Shown here one piece after another: positions 1 through 8,201 of a stretch of DNA of 64,000 nucleotides. Positions within the stretch are counted from its first letter, which is position 1. Every line of letters starts with the position of its first letter. Origin of the DNA: Blastococcus mobilis (GTDB lineage Bacteria; Actinomycetota; Actinomycetes; Mycobacteriales; Geodermatophilaceae); assembly GCF_900188025.1 (NCBI RefSeq), contig NZ_FZNO01000013.1:1-64000 (forward strand), read 5' to 3'. Below the pieces are notes generated by a model. The model worked only from the letters and a program-made list of their open reading frames with translations, did not search any database and was not told where the DNA came from. The position numbers and the translations under genes are program-made.

Positions 1-156
1 GGCCGTCAGCGCCTTCTGCGCCTCGACCGGATAGCGGGATTCGGCGTCCACCTCGGCGGCGTAGGGGGCGATCTCCCGTTCGGCGATCTCCCGGATCGCG
101 GCCCGGATCGCGTCGTGCTCCTCGGTGAGGGCGTACAGCCCGGCGTTGTTACCCAC
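1..156 (-). CDS. Acyl-CoA dehydrogenase, N-terminal fragment (runs off the window)
   Basis: Only the first 52 codons are inside the window; the rest lies beyond base 1. The GTG start at 156 gives a peptide beginning VGNNAGLYALTEEHDAI, followed by REIAEREIAPYAAEVD, which is typical of the helical N-terminal domain of acyl-CoA dehydrogenases (FAD flavoenzymes of fatty-acid or branched-chain beta-oxidation). It is followed in the reading direction by no visible gene but is preceded by purE on the same strand. The same acyl-CoA dehydrogenase/purE/purK neighbourhood occurs in M. tuberculosis (fadE25, from memory). The substrate cannot be told from this fragment. Confidence 0.75.
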   Translation of the reverse strand, partial: MGNNAGLYALTEEHDAIRAAIREIAEREIAPYAAEVDAESRYPVEAQKALTA

Positions 157-179
157 GGGTAGAGCGTAAGCCTGGGGCA

Positions 180-698
180 CTAGTCGTTCGAAGTGAGACG
201 CTCCTGCAGAGTGAGGTCACGAGCGACGACCTGGTCGGCCAGATCGGCCTGGAACCGGCCCACTGCATCCCGCAGCCCGGCGTCGGAGGCGGCCAGGATG
301 CGGACGGCGAGCAGGCCGGCGTTGCGCCCCCCGCCGATGCCCACGGTGGCCACCGGGACGCCGGCCGGCATCTGCACGATCGACAGCAGGCTGTCCAGAC
401 CGTCGAGCCGGTCCAGCGGTCGCGGCACGCCGATGACCGGCAACGGGGTCGCGGCGGCGACCATCCCGGGGAGGTGGGCCGCTCCCCCGGCCCCGGCGAT
501 GACCACTCTCAACCCACGGCCGGCTGCGCTCTCCGCGTAGTCGAGCATGCGACGCGGCGTCCGGTGGGCGGAGACGACATGTGCCTCGTACGGGACGCCG
601 AACTCCTCGAGGGCGAGGGCGGCGGGCTCCATCATCGGCCAGTCCGAGTCGCTGCCCATCACGATGCCCACCACGGGGCCCGCGAACGCGTCGCTCAT
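180..698 (-). CDS. purE: N5-carboxyaminoimidazole ribonucleotide mutase PurE
   Basis: This 172-aa protein has the normal length for class I PurE, which converts N5-CAIR to CAIR in de novo purine synthesis. Visible family motifs are [13 protein letters not shown] near residue 11-23, [11 protein letters not shown] around residues 41-51, and the [12 protein letters not shown] loop around 68-79 that lines the nucleotide-binding pocket. The ATG at 698 is the first in-frame start. It lies 8 bp downstream of the purK stop on the same strand, so the two consecutive enzymes of the pathway are almost certainly co-transcribed. Confidence 0.95.
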   Translation of the reverse strand: MSDAFAGPVVGIVMGSDSDWPMMEPAALALEEFGVPYEAHVVSAHRTPRRMLDYAESAAGRGLRVVIAGAGGAAHLPGMVAAATPLPVIGVPRPLDRLDGLDSLLSIVQMPAGVPVATVGIGGGRNAGLLAVRILAASDAGLRDAVGRFQADLADQVVARDLTLQERLTSND

Positions 699-706
699 GC
701 CGCTCC

Positions 707-1912
707 TCAGTGCTCCTGCTCGAAGGCGAAGGCATCGTCGACGATGCCGTCGGCCAGGTAGCGGGCGGCGGCGACGGCCCTCGCCCGGACCTCCTCGAGG
801 TCGTTCCCGAGCGCCGTCACGTGGCCCAGCTTTCGGCCGGGCCGCAGCCCCTTCCCGTACCAGTGCAGCTTCACGTCAGGCCAGTGCGCCATGAGGTGGT
901 GCACCCGCTCGTCGAGCGGGGGGCCGGCCCAGTCGTCGGCGGCAGCGGCGCCGCCGAGCACGTTCGCCATGACCGCGACGGGGGCCGTCATCGCCGTGGA
1001 GCCGAGCGGGTAGTCGAGGACGGCGCGCAGGTGCTGCTCGAACTGGCTGGTCCGGGCGCCCTCGATGGTCCAGTGGCCGGAGTTGTGCGGCCGCATCGCG
1101 AGCTCGTTGACCAGCACGCCGTCGGCGGTCTGGAACAGCTCGACGGCGAGCATGCCGACGACGCCGAGCCGGTCGGCGATGCGGACGGCGAGTTCCTGGG
1201 CCGCCGTGGCCAGTTCATCGGAGAGGTCCGGCGCCGGAGCCAGAACCTCGGCGCACACGCCGTCGCGCTGCACCGTCTCCACCACCGGCCAGACCGCGAT
1301 CTGACCGAACGGCGACCGGGCCACCTGCGCGCTGAGCTCGCGCATCATGGGCACCCGCTCCTCGGCCAGCAGAGTGCCGTGTCTCTCGAGGAAGGCCGCT
1401 ACGTCGTCCGGGCCGTCGACGACGAACACGCCCTTGCCGTCGTAGCCGCCCCGGGGCGTCTTGAGGATCACCGGCCACCCGACGTCGTCGACGAACGCGG
1501 TGACGTCGTGGACGGTGCGCACCTCGGCCCAGGCCGGCTGGGGCTCCCCCGCCTCCTGCAGTGCTCGCCGCAGCACCAGCTTGTCCTGGGCATGGACGAG
1601 CGCGTCCGGGCCGGGCGCGACCCGGTGGCCGGCCGCCTCGAGTGCGTGCAGGTGCTCGGTGGGCACGTGCTCGTGGTCGAAGGTGACGACGGTGGCACCG
1701 TCGGCCAGCTGCTGCAGGTCGGCGAGGTTGCGGTGGTCACCGAGCCGGACGTCGGCGGTGACGAGGGCCGCGGACTCATCGGACGACGCGGCGAGGACCC
1801 GAAGGGACTGCCCGAGCGCCACCGCCGCCTGATGGGTCATGCGCGCCAGCTGCCCCCCGCCGACCATGGCGACGACCGGGAGGCCGGTCCGCGGGTCGAG
1901 TCCGGAAGGCAT
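707..1912 (-). CDS. purK: N5-carboxyaminoimidazole ribonucleotide synthase PurK
   Basis: This 401-aa ATP-grasp enzyme carboxylates AIR with bicarbonate and ATP, and its product is passed to PurE. The N-terminal [12 protein letters not shown] is the characteristic PurK start, followed by the ATP-grasp signature [16 protein letters not shown] and the C-terminal [14 protein letters not shown] metal/ATP site. Length matches the family. The ATG at 1912 opens the purK-purE pair; a TAGCCT box lies 9 nt upstream. The gene is divergent from the GtrA-family gene to its right, sharing about 80 bp of intergenic DNA. Confidence 0.95.
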   Translation of the reverse strand: MPSGLDPRTGLPVVAMVGGGQLARMTHQAAVALGQSLRVLAASSDESAALVTADVRLGDHRNLADLQQLADGATVVTFDHEHVPTEHLHALEAAGHRVAPGPDALVHAQDKLVLRRALQEAGEPQPAWAEVRTVHDVTAFVDDVGWPVILKTPRGGYDGKGVFVVDGPDDVAAFLERHGTLLAEERVPMMRELSAQVARSPFGQIAVWPVVETVQRDGVCAEVLAPAPDLSDELATAAQELAVRIADRLGVVGMLAVELFQTADGVLVNELAMRPHNSGHWTIEGARTSQFEQHLRAVLDYPLGSTAMTAPVAVMANVLGGAAAADDWAGPPLDERVHHLMAHWPDVKLHWYGKGLRPGRKLGHVTALGNDLEEVRARAVAAARYLADGIVDDAFAFEQEH

Positions 1913-1991
1913 GGTGGCCTGAGGCTAGCCGGGCCACTCTCGGGCCGTGCAGCGAGGTCGGACGACGGCGCCGGGTTCGTACACTCCGAGC

Positions 1992-2504
1992 GTGGTCCCA
2001 GGCGCTCGACTCCGTTCCCGCCTGAGTGCCGGCGCCACCCTGCTCCTGCGCGAGCTGAGCGCCTTCGGCGTCGTCGGCGCGGCGTGCCTCGTGCTCGACC
2101 TGACGCTCTTCCAGGTGCTGTACACCTCCGTCGGACTCGGCGCGGTCACCTCCAAGGTGCTCGCCTCGGCGGTGGCGACGACGGCTGCCTTCGTCGGGCA
2201 CCGTTACTGGTCGTTCTCCCGGCGGGTTCGTTCGGGGCTCCCCCGGGAGTACGTGCTGTTCTTCGGAGTCAACGGCCTCACGCTGATGCTGAGCATGCTC
2301 ATGATCGCTGCGGTGCGGTATCCGCTGGGCCAGGAATCCGCGTTCGCCCTGCAGTTGACCAACGTGGCCGCCATCGCCCTCGGGACGGCACTCCGATTCG
2401 TCCTGTACCGCCGATGGGTCTTCCTGGCCCCGGCAGCACCCACGTTCCCGCGCCCCGCGCTCGCTCCGGACGCGCTCGGTTCCCCGGCGCGCCGGGTCCC
2501 CTGA
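1992..2504 (+). CDS. GtrA-family membrane protein
   Basis: The 170-aa protein has four hydrophobic segments (starting FGVVGAACLVLDLTLFQVL) and the conserved NxxxxxxLRFxxYRRWVF ending of GtrA/PF04138 proteins. These are thought to move lipid-linked sugars across the membrane or to assist cell-wall glycosyltransferases. A GTG at 1992 is preferred because a TACACT box ends 6 nt before it, which fits a leaderless transcript; an in-frame GTG at 1947 would add 15 residues. M. tuberculosis has a comparable membrane protein next to purK (Rv3277, from memory). The substrate is unknown. Confidence 0.8.
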   Translation: MVPGARLRSRLSAGATLLLRELSAFGVVGAACLVLDLTLFQVLYTSVGLGAVTSKVLASAVATTAAFVGHRYWSFSRRVRSGLPREYVLFFGVNGLTLMLSMLMIAAVRYPLGQESAFALQLTNVAAIALGTALRFVLYRRWVFLAPAAPTFPRPALAPDALGSPARRVP

Positions 2505-2510
2505 GCCGGG

Positions 2511-5471
2511 TCAGGAGGCCAGGCGGGATCCCTCGCGGCCGCTGACGACCTCCAGGCGGGTCGGGATGCGGGTGCGCAGTTCCTCGACGTGGCTGATGAC
2601 GCCGACCGTCCGGCCGCCGCGCCGAAGCTCGTCCAGGACCGTCATCACCGCGTCGAGCGCCTGCGGGTCGAGGCTGCCGAAACCCTCGTCCACGAACAGC
2701 GTGTCCAGCTGGACACCGCCGCTCTCCGCGGTGACGACGTCCGCCAGCCCGAGGGCCAGGGCGAGTGAGGCCATGAAGCTCTCGCCGCCGGACAGCGTCT
2801 TGGTGGGCCTGCGCACGCCGGTGTACTCGTCGAACACGTCGAGACCGAGCCCGCCGCGGGCACCGTGCCGTCCCTGGGCGTCGCTGTGCAGGAACGTGTA
2901 GCGGCCGCCGGACATCTCCAGCAGCCGCCGGCTCGCCACCTCGGCGACCTGCTCGAGACGCGCGGCCAGGACGAAGGACTGCAACCGCATCCGCAGAGCG
3001 TTCGAGCCGCGGCCGGTCACCAGGTCGGCGAGCGCCGTCACCTGATCGGCCCAGGCATGCAACTCGGCCAACTCCATCTCCGCCGCGATGACGTCGCCGG
3101 CCAGGGACTCCAGCGCGCCGGAGCAGCGGCGGGCCCGCTCGAGCTCGGCGACCGCCTCCTCGCGCCGGCGGGTGATCGCGGCGCAGCGCTCCTCGACGGC
3201 GCCGACGTCAGGGCGGGGCCCCAGTTCGGCGAGCTCGCGTTCCGCCAGCCGGGCACGGACGACGCTCAGCCGGTGGTCGTGCCCGTCCAGCTCCCGGTCG
3301 AGCGCGTCCAGCCGGCCCTCGCCGAGCAGCGCGTCCCCGGCGACGAGCACGTCGTCGAAACCCGCCGTGACGGCACGCTCCTCCGCGATCCGCAGCGCGT
3401 CGCTGGCGGCTTCGCGGGCGCGCGCGTCCGCGGCGACGGCGTCGACCAGCACCTCGCAGCGGTCCGCTGCGGCGGTCAACCGGGCGACCCGGGCAACGAG
3501 GTCGGCGTCCTCCCCGCGTGCCGCATCCAGTCGCTGCTCCAGCTCGGCCAGTGCGTCGGCCAGGGAAGCACGCTCGGCGCCGCGCGCACCCAGCTCCTCA
3601 CGGTCGGCGGCGAGGCGCGCCGCCGAGGACTCCCGCTCGGTCAACAGCTCCGCCAGCAGGTCCTGGGCCCGGTCGAGCGTCGCTGCCAGGTCTGCGGTGT
3701 CCCGTGCGGCCCTCCGGAGCTCCTCGAGCGCGGCCGCCTGGTCGGCGGCGGTCCCGTCTCCGGCGCGCGCCCGGAGGCCGACGAGCTCCCGTTCCTGGCG
3801 GTCGAGCTCGGCCGTGGCAGCGCTCAGCGATGCCTCCGCGGCCTCCGCGGCGGCGTGCGCGACCTGCTCGTCCGCTGCGGTCACGACCGGCCCGGCGTGC
3901 GCGGCGGGCCGTGGGTGCTCGGTGGCCCCGCAGACCGGGCAGTCCGCGCCGTCGGTCAGCTGGGTCGCGAGCTCGGCGGCCATGCCCTCGAGCCGCCGCG
4001 CCCGCAGGTCCAACCAGTGCTCCCTGGCGTCGGACCAGGCCTCGCGGCGCGTCTGCACGAGCTCGCGACTGCCGGCGAGCCGAGCCTCCAGCCGGTCGGC
4101 CGCCCCTGCCGCGTCGAGCGCGGCCGCCGCCGTGGCGACGGCGCTCTCCAGCCCGGGCAGCCGCACGGCCGCGGCGCGCGCGAGGGTCACCCGGTCCTCC
4201 TGCTCGGCCAGCCGCGCGGGCCAGGTCTCCTCCGCCCGGCCGGCCTCGTCACAGCGGGCGGCGAGCTCTGTGATCCGGCGGTCGAGTCCGGCGATGCGGC
4301 GGGTGAGCTCCCGGACGCGCTCGGTCTCGGGCAGTAGCGCCCGTGCGGCGGCAGCGCCGTCGCGCAGCTCGCGGACGACGTCGGCACTGGCGTCCCGGCC
4401 GTCGGCGACCGGGTCCCACTCCGCCCGCGCCCGTTCGACCGCCACAGTGGTCCGTTCGGCCTCCCCCGCGGCCCGCGCGGCCGACTCGAGGCAGTCCCGC
4501 AGCGGCTCGGCCCGGCGACCGGCGTTCCGCTCGGCGCGCAGCCCGGCCAGCTCCAGCTCGCGCGCGGTCAGTGCCTCGAGTTCGGCGAGGGCGCGGTCCC
4601 GGCGGTCGTGCCGTTCGGCCAGGGCGCGGGCCGAGGCGAGCTCGGCGTCGACCAGCCCTGCCTCGGCGGCTGCCTCCTCGGCCCGCGCGGTCGCCTCGGC
4701 CAGTCGGTTCCTCGCCGTCGCCCGCACCGTGTCCACCCAGGGACCGACCGCACCACCGCCCCCTCCCCCGACCAGCTCGGGGGCCAGCTCTTCCGGGACG
4801 TCGATGTCGGCCACCTGGGCGACCCGCGCCAGCAGCGTGCTGACCCGGGCCTTCTGGACGGCGACCCGCTCACGGGCGGTCGCCCGTTCGTCGGCGAGCC
4901 AGTCCTCGGCGGAGGCGAAGCGCCCGACGTCGAACAGGGTGCGCAGCAGCTCGCCGCGGTGCTCGGGTTCCGCCCGCAGGAAGCGGGCGAAGTCGCCCTG
5001 CGGCAGGAGCACCACCTGACAGAACTGGTGCACGTCGAGGCCGAGTCGCATACGCAGGTGCTCGGACCCCTCGTCGATGCGGGTGCTGACTGGTTCCCAG
5101 CCGCCGTCGGTGAGCCGCTGGACGAGGAGCCGGGCCTGCTCGGTGGTGACGCCCTCGCCACGCTTCTTCGGTCGCTGCTGCTCGGGACGGCGGACGACGA
5201 GCAGTCGCTCACCGCCCAGGGTCAGCTCGCAGGAGACCTCGGTCCGCACCGAGGCGGCGGCGTGATCGCTGCGCAGCCGCTTCTCCTCGCCGCGGGCCCC
5301 CGGAACCGTTCCGTAGAGCGCGAACACCACGGCGTCGAGTAGCGTCGTCTTCCCCGCACCGGTGGGGCCCCACAGGAGGAACAGGCCGTCCCGGCCCACC
5401 TCGTCGTAGTCGACCTCCGCGGTGCCGGCGAACGGGCCGAACGCCGTGAGGGACAGCCGGTGCAGCCTCAC
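2511..5471 (-). CDS. sbcC: Exonuclease subunit SbcC (SMC-like ATPase)
   Basis: This 986-aa protein is the ATPase partner of the SbcD nuclease, which together open and degrade hairpin or blocked DNA ends. The N-terminus has a Walker A motif in LLWGPTGAGKTTLLD. A long Ala/Glu/Arg coiled coil follows, broken mid-protein by a CPVCG zinc-hook, and the C-terminus carries the TKTLSGGESFMASLALA signature and the Walker B FVDEGFGSLD. The GTG at 5471 is chosen because it overlaps the sbcD stop as GTGA and starts exactly at VRLHRLSLTAFGPF; the frame stays open further upstream but reads into sbcD. A stretch of this gene (3046-3180) is duplicated at about 12.8 kb. Confidence 0.95.
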   Translation of the reverse strand: MRLHRLSLTAFGPFAGTAEVDYDEVGRDGLFLLWGPTGAGKTTLLDAVVFALYGTVPGARGEEKRLRSDHAAASVRTEVSCELTLGGERLLVVRRPEQQRPKKRGEGVTTEQARLLVQRLTDGGWEPVSTRIDEGSEHLRMRLGLDVHQFCQVVLLPQGDFARFLRAEPEHRGELLRTLFDVGRFASAEDWLADERATARERVAVQKARVSTLLARVAQVADIDVPEELAPELVGGGGGGAVGPWVDTVRATARNRLAEATARAEEAAAEAGLVDAELASARALAERHDRRDRALAELEALTARELELAGLRAERNAGRRAEPLRDCLESAARAAGEAERTTVAVERARAEWDPVADGRDASADVVRELRDGAAAARALLPETERVRELTRRIAGLDRRITELAARCDEAGRAEETWPARLAEQEDRVTLARAAAVRLPGLESAVATAAAALDAAGAADRLEARLAGSRELVQTRREAWSDAREHWLDLRARRLEGMAAELATQLTDGADCPVCGATEHPRPAAHAGPVVTAADEQVAHAAAEAAEASLSAATAELDRQERELVGLRARAGDGTAADQAAALEELRRAARDTADLAATLDRAQDLLAELLTERESSAARLAADREELGARGAERASLADALAELEQRLDAARGEDADLVARVARLTAAADRCEVLVDAVAADARAREAASDALRIAEERAVTAGFDDVLVAGDALLGEGRLDALDRELDGHDHRLSVVRARLAERELAELGPRPDVGAVEERCAAITRRREEAVAELERARRCSGALESLAGDVIAAEMELAELHAWADQVTALADLVTGRGSNALRMRLQSFVLAARLEQVAEVASRRLLEMSGGRYTFLHSDAQGRHGARGGLGLDVFDEYTGVRRPTKTLSGGESFMASLALALGLADVVTAESGGVQLDTLFVDEGFGSLDPQALDAVMTVLDELRRGGRTVGVISHVEELRTRIPTRLEVVSGREGSRLAS

Positions 5472-6616
5472 CTGCGCACCTCCGCGCGGTCGGCGGCGCC
5501 CAGCGCCCGGGCCAGCAGTTCCCGCTCCGTCGCGCTCGGGGCCACTCCGCGCACGTGCCCGACGAACTCGGCGGCCACGTCGAGATCGCTGCGGCCGCGG
5601 AGCCGTTCCTGGTAACTGCGGCCGCCGGCGACCGCCCCCGCCCCCGCCCACTCGAGGTGGACGCAGTGCGGGAACCGGCTCTGCAACCGGCGCATGGGGT
5701 CGACCGGCCGGATCGCGTCGGTCAACCGGGCGGAGACGAAGTGCTCCTCGACCGGGCCGTGCACCGGGTCCGCCAGCAGCTGGTCCAGGGTGCCGGTGAG
5801 GACGGTCAGCTCCCGCGGCGTCGGCAGGGGGACGGGGCGCACCTCGGCCAGGCCGTGTGCGTCCAGGTCGACCAGCCAGGCCTGCTTCTGCTGCCCCGCC
5901 TCGCCGAAGGAGTACGCGAGTGGCGAGCCGCTGTACCGCATGCGCGGCGTGAGCGTCTGGGGGCGGTGAAGGTGCCCCAGCGCCACGTAGTCGACGCCGT
6001 CGAACACCGTCGCCGGCACGAGGTCCACCCCACCCACGCAGATGTCGCGCTCGCTGTCGCTTGCCACGCCGCCGCCCACGAACGCGTGGGCCAGGACCAC
6101 CGAGCGGGCGCCCGGCCGCAGGAAGAGGTCGGACCGGACGCGGTCCATCGCCGCCCCCACGACCGCCTCGTGACTGCGCCCGCCGCTGATCCCGAGCTCG
6201 TGCCGCGCCACCTCCGGCTCCAGGAACGGCAGCCCGTAGACGGCGACCTCCCCGTGTTCGTCGGACAGCAGGACCGGCTCGTCGAGCCGACCGGTCGAGG
6301 CGCGCACGTGCAGACCTGCTGCCGAGAGCAGCCCGGAGAACGTGCCCAGCCGGCGGGCGGAGTCATGGTTGCCGGGGGTCATGACGACGGCGGCCCCGGC
6401 CTGGAGCAGCCGGCCGACAACCCGGTCCAGGACGGCCGTGGCGTCGGCGGAGGGGACGGCGCGGTCGTAGACGTCACCGGCTACGAGGACCACGTCGACC
6501 GACTCCGCCGCGACCACCCGCGCCAGCCCGGTGAGCACCGCCTCCTGCTCGGCGAGCAGCTCGGTGCCGTGCAGCGTCCGGCCGATGTGCCAGTCGGAGG
6601 TGTGCAGCAGGCGCAT
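5468..6616 (-). CDS. sbcD: Exonuclease subunit SbcD (calcineurin-like nuclease)
   Basis: The 382-aa protein is a Mre11-type metallophosphoesterase. It opens with MRLLHTSDWHIGRTLHG, containing the metal-binding DxH, followed by LVAGDVYDRAVPS, TPGNHDSARRL and the VALGHLHRPQ motif, i.e. the canonical five phosphoesterase motifs. It forms the nuclease half of SbcCD and is translationally coupled to sbcC through a 4-bp overlap. The pair sits between the GtrA-family and PH-domain genes, which are neighbours in the mycobacterial version of this locus as I recall it, so sbcDC looks like a lineage-specific insertion there. Confidence 0.95.
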   Translation of the reverse strand: MRLLHTSDWHIGRTLHGTELLAEQEAVLTGLARVVAAESVDVVLVAGDVYDRAVPSADATAVLDRVVGRLLQAGAAVVMTPGNHDSARRLGTFSGLLSAAGLHVRASTGRLDEPVLLSDEHGEVAVYGLPFLEPEVARHELGISGGRSHEAVVGAAMDRVRSDLFLRPGARSVVLAHAFVGGGVASDSERDICVGGVDLVPATVFDGVDYVALGHLHRPQTLTPRMRYSGSPLAYSFGEAGQQKQAWLVDLDAHGLAEVRPVPLPTPRELTVLTGTLDQLLADPVHGPVEEHFVSARLTDAIRPVDPMRRLQSRFPHCVHLEWAGAGAVAGGRSYQERLRGRSDLDVAAEFVGHVRGVAPSATERELLARALGAADRAEVRR

Positions 6617-6693
6617 GGGCGGAAGGTAGGTGGCGCTACCGACAGAACCGGCTCAGGCGCGCCGTGACGGACCGGTCCCACAGCACTAAGGGG

Positions 6694-7257
6694 TCAGAGG
6701 TAGTGCTGGGGAGCCGTGCGGCCGCCGTAGTACTCCTCGTGATGGCTCACGCTCTCCTGGGCCCTGCGGTCGGCGTCCTCCTCGATCATGACGTTCAGGA
6801 GCTGCTGGACGCCGTCGCTGTCGGGGATCTGCCGGAGGACGGTGGCCCCGCTGTCGCCGGCCGACTCGATCGTCAGCGTGCCCGAGCGGACGATCCGCTC
6901 CCAGAGCGTCTGCCGGAAGGAGACGTCGGTGATGCGGGACAGCCCGACGTCCCGGCCGCGGCGGGTGAGGATCCCCTCGCGGAACAGCAGCCGGTGCGTC
7001 GTGACGACGTAGTGCGTCGTCCGCCAGCGCAGCAAGGGCACCACGACGAGGGTCAGGAGCAGGACGAGGGCCACGGCCAGGACGAGCATCCGCAGGATGC
7101 CTTGCTGTCGGCCGGCCGGGATCATCGCTGTGCCGAACGAGGCTGCGCCGACGATCAGCAGGAGCCGCACGACCGGCCAGAAGAGGGTCAGCCAGTGCGG
7201 GTGCAGGTGCCGGACGATGTCTTCGTCCTCGGCGAGCAGCTTGTCCGGGTACGGCAC
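6694..7257 (-). CDS. PH-domain (bacterial PH-like) membrane protein
   Basis: This 187-aa protein begins VPYPDKLLAEDEDIVRHLHPHW and has two closely spaced membrane segments, one of them LVLAVALVLLLTLVVVPLL. A bacterial PH-like domain follows, starting YVVTTHRLLFREGILTRRG and continuing DVGLSRITDV. The arrangement matches small actinobacterial PH-domain proteins such as Rv3278c, which also sits between purK and birA. Function is unknown. The GTG at 7257 is used because homology starts there. A diverged, truncated second copy (bases 6929-7271 of this locus) lies about 6.0 kb downstream at 12941-13283. Confidence 0.8.
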   Translation of the reverse strand: MPYPDKLLAEDEDIVRHLHPHWLTLFWPVVRLLLIVGAASFGTAMIPAGRQQGILRMLVLAVALVLLLTLVVVPLLRWRTTHYVVTTHRLLFREGILTRRGRDVGLSRITDVSFRQTLWERIVRSGTLTIESAGDSGATVLRQIPDSDGVQQLLNVMIEEDADRRAQESVSHHEEYYGGRTAPQHYL

Positions 7258-7649
7258 CGGTCCAGGATGACTCAGCCGCTGCCCCGCGTCGTCGCGCCTC
7301 AGGCCACCGCGTGTCGCGCAGCAGCGGCGTCCGCCGCACCTGCCGCTACCGGCACCCGACCGTGGAGCACCACGCCTGCCACACCGGCCCGGCGCTGCGC
7401 CGCCTGCGGTCGAGAGCGACTCGACCAGCAGTCGGTGGGGGTCCACCTCCGCCGGGGCCTGCCGATGGGGAATCGGTCGCCGGACCGGCCGAGATCCCCC
7501 TGTCGTAATTGCTTTATGTCATCATCCCCTTACAGGGCGTGCCGGAACCTGCCAGAGCCAGGTCCCGCCGTCGAGCGTCCGCCCACGAGGCGAGCGCCCG
7601 CCCCTGCTGTGAGCGGCCCGCGGGCCGCACGAATTCTCTGCGAGGTCGC
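7258..7649. other. Intergenic region with AT-richer promoter-like segment
   Basis: No convincing gene is visible between the PH-domain gene (leftward) and the exported-protein gene (rightward). The stretch around 7500-7540 is markedly less GC-rich than its surroundings and is the likeliest place for the rightward promoter. The open frames that cross it have no recognisable protein features. The first roughly 14 bases next to the PH gene are conserved in the second PH copy near 13.28 kb. Confidence 0.4.
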
Positions 7650-8201
7650 GTGTCCACCACTCGCCGCCGCCGCCCCCTTCTGGCGGTGACCCTGCTGGCA
7701 CTCGTGGCCGCCGCCGTGGGCGCGGTCCTGCTCCTCCGTCCGGACGACTCCGCTGAGTCCTCCGCTCAGTCCTCCGCCCCGTCGGCGACCACGTCCGCGG
7801 CACCGGGGCAGGCGGTCGGGCAAGGGGCCCCCACCACCGAGGCCTACACGCTCCAGCCCGAGCCGACCTTCGTGGCCACCGACGAGCCGCGGCGGCCCAC
7901 GGGTGGAAGCGTCGACGTGGTCCTGACCTACGCCGGCTTCGACCCGGCCACCGGAACGGTCCAGGCCAACGGCTTCGCCGCCGGAGTCATCGAGGACGGC
8001 GGCACCTGCACGCTGACGCTGACCCGGGACTCGGTCGAAGTCACCGCCACGGGCACCGGGACAGCGGATGCGACGACGACGTCCTGCGGGCTGCTCGAGG
8101 CCGCCCCGGGTCTCGCCTCAGGTACGTGGGAGGCCCGGCTCAGCTACTCGTCGGAGGGCTCGTCGGGCGAGTCGGACTCGCTGGAGGTGTCCGTCCCGTG
8201 A
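7650..8201 (+). CDS. Hypothetical membrane-anchored or exported protein
   Basis: The 183-aa product starts VSTTRRRRPLLAVTLLALVA, a short basic tail followed by one hydrophobic segment, i.e. a signal anchor or uncleaved signal peptide. A Ser/Thr/Ala/Pro-rich linker follows to about residue 80, then a compact domain with one pair of cysteines (GGTCTLTLTRDS and TTSCGLLEAAPG) ending in beta-rich sequence. I do not recognise the family; an Ig-like outer domain is plausible. GTG at 7650 is chosen because it puts the basic residues and hydrophobic segment at the N-terminus. Its stop overlaps the next gene's GTG (GTGA), so the two are likely co-expressed. Confidence 0.6.
   Translation: MSTTRRRRPLLAVTLLALVAAAVGAVLLLRPDDSAESSAQSSAPSATTSAAPGQAVGQGAPTTEAYTLQPEPTFVATDEPRRPTGGSVDVVLTYAGFDPATGTVQANGFAAGVIEDGGTCTLTLTRDSVEVTATGTGTADATTTSCGLLEAAPGLASGTWEARLSYSSEGSSGESDSLEVSVP

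Noticed and set aside
2865-5342. Long open frames on the plus strand opposite sbcC
   Set aside because: They are Arg/Ser/Ala- or Gly/Gln-rich translations of the antisense of a well-supported gene, with no family motifs. Such shadow frames are expected at this GC content; the same applies to those opposite the LGFP genes, mutB, mutA, ybdK, accD and uxaC.
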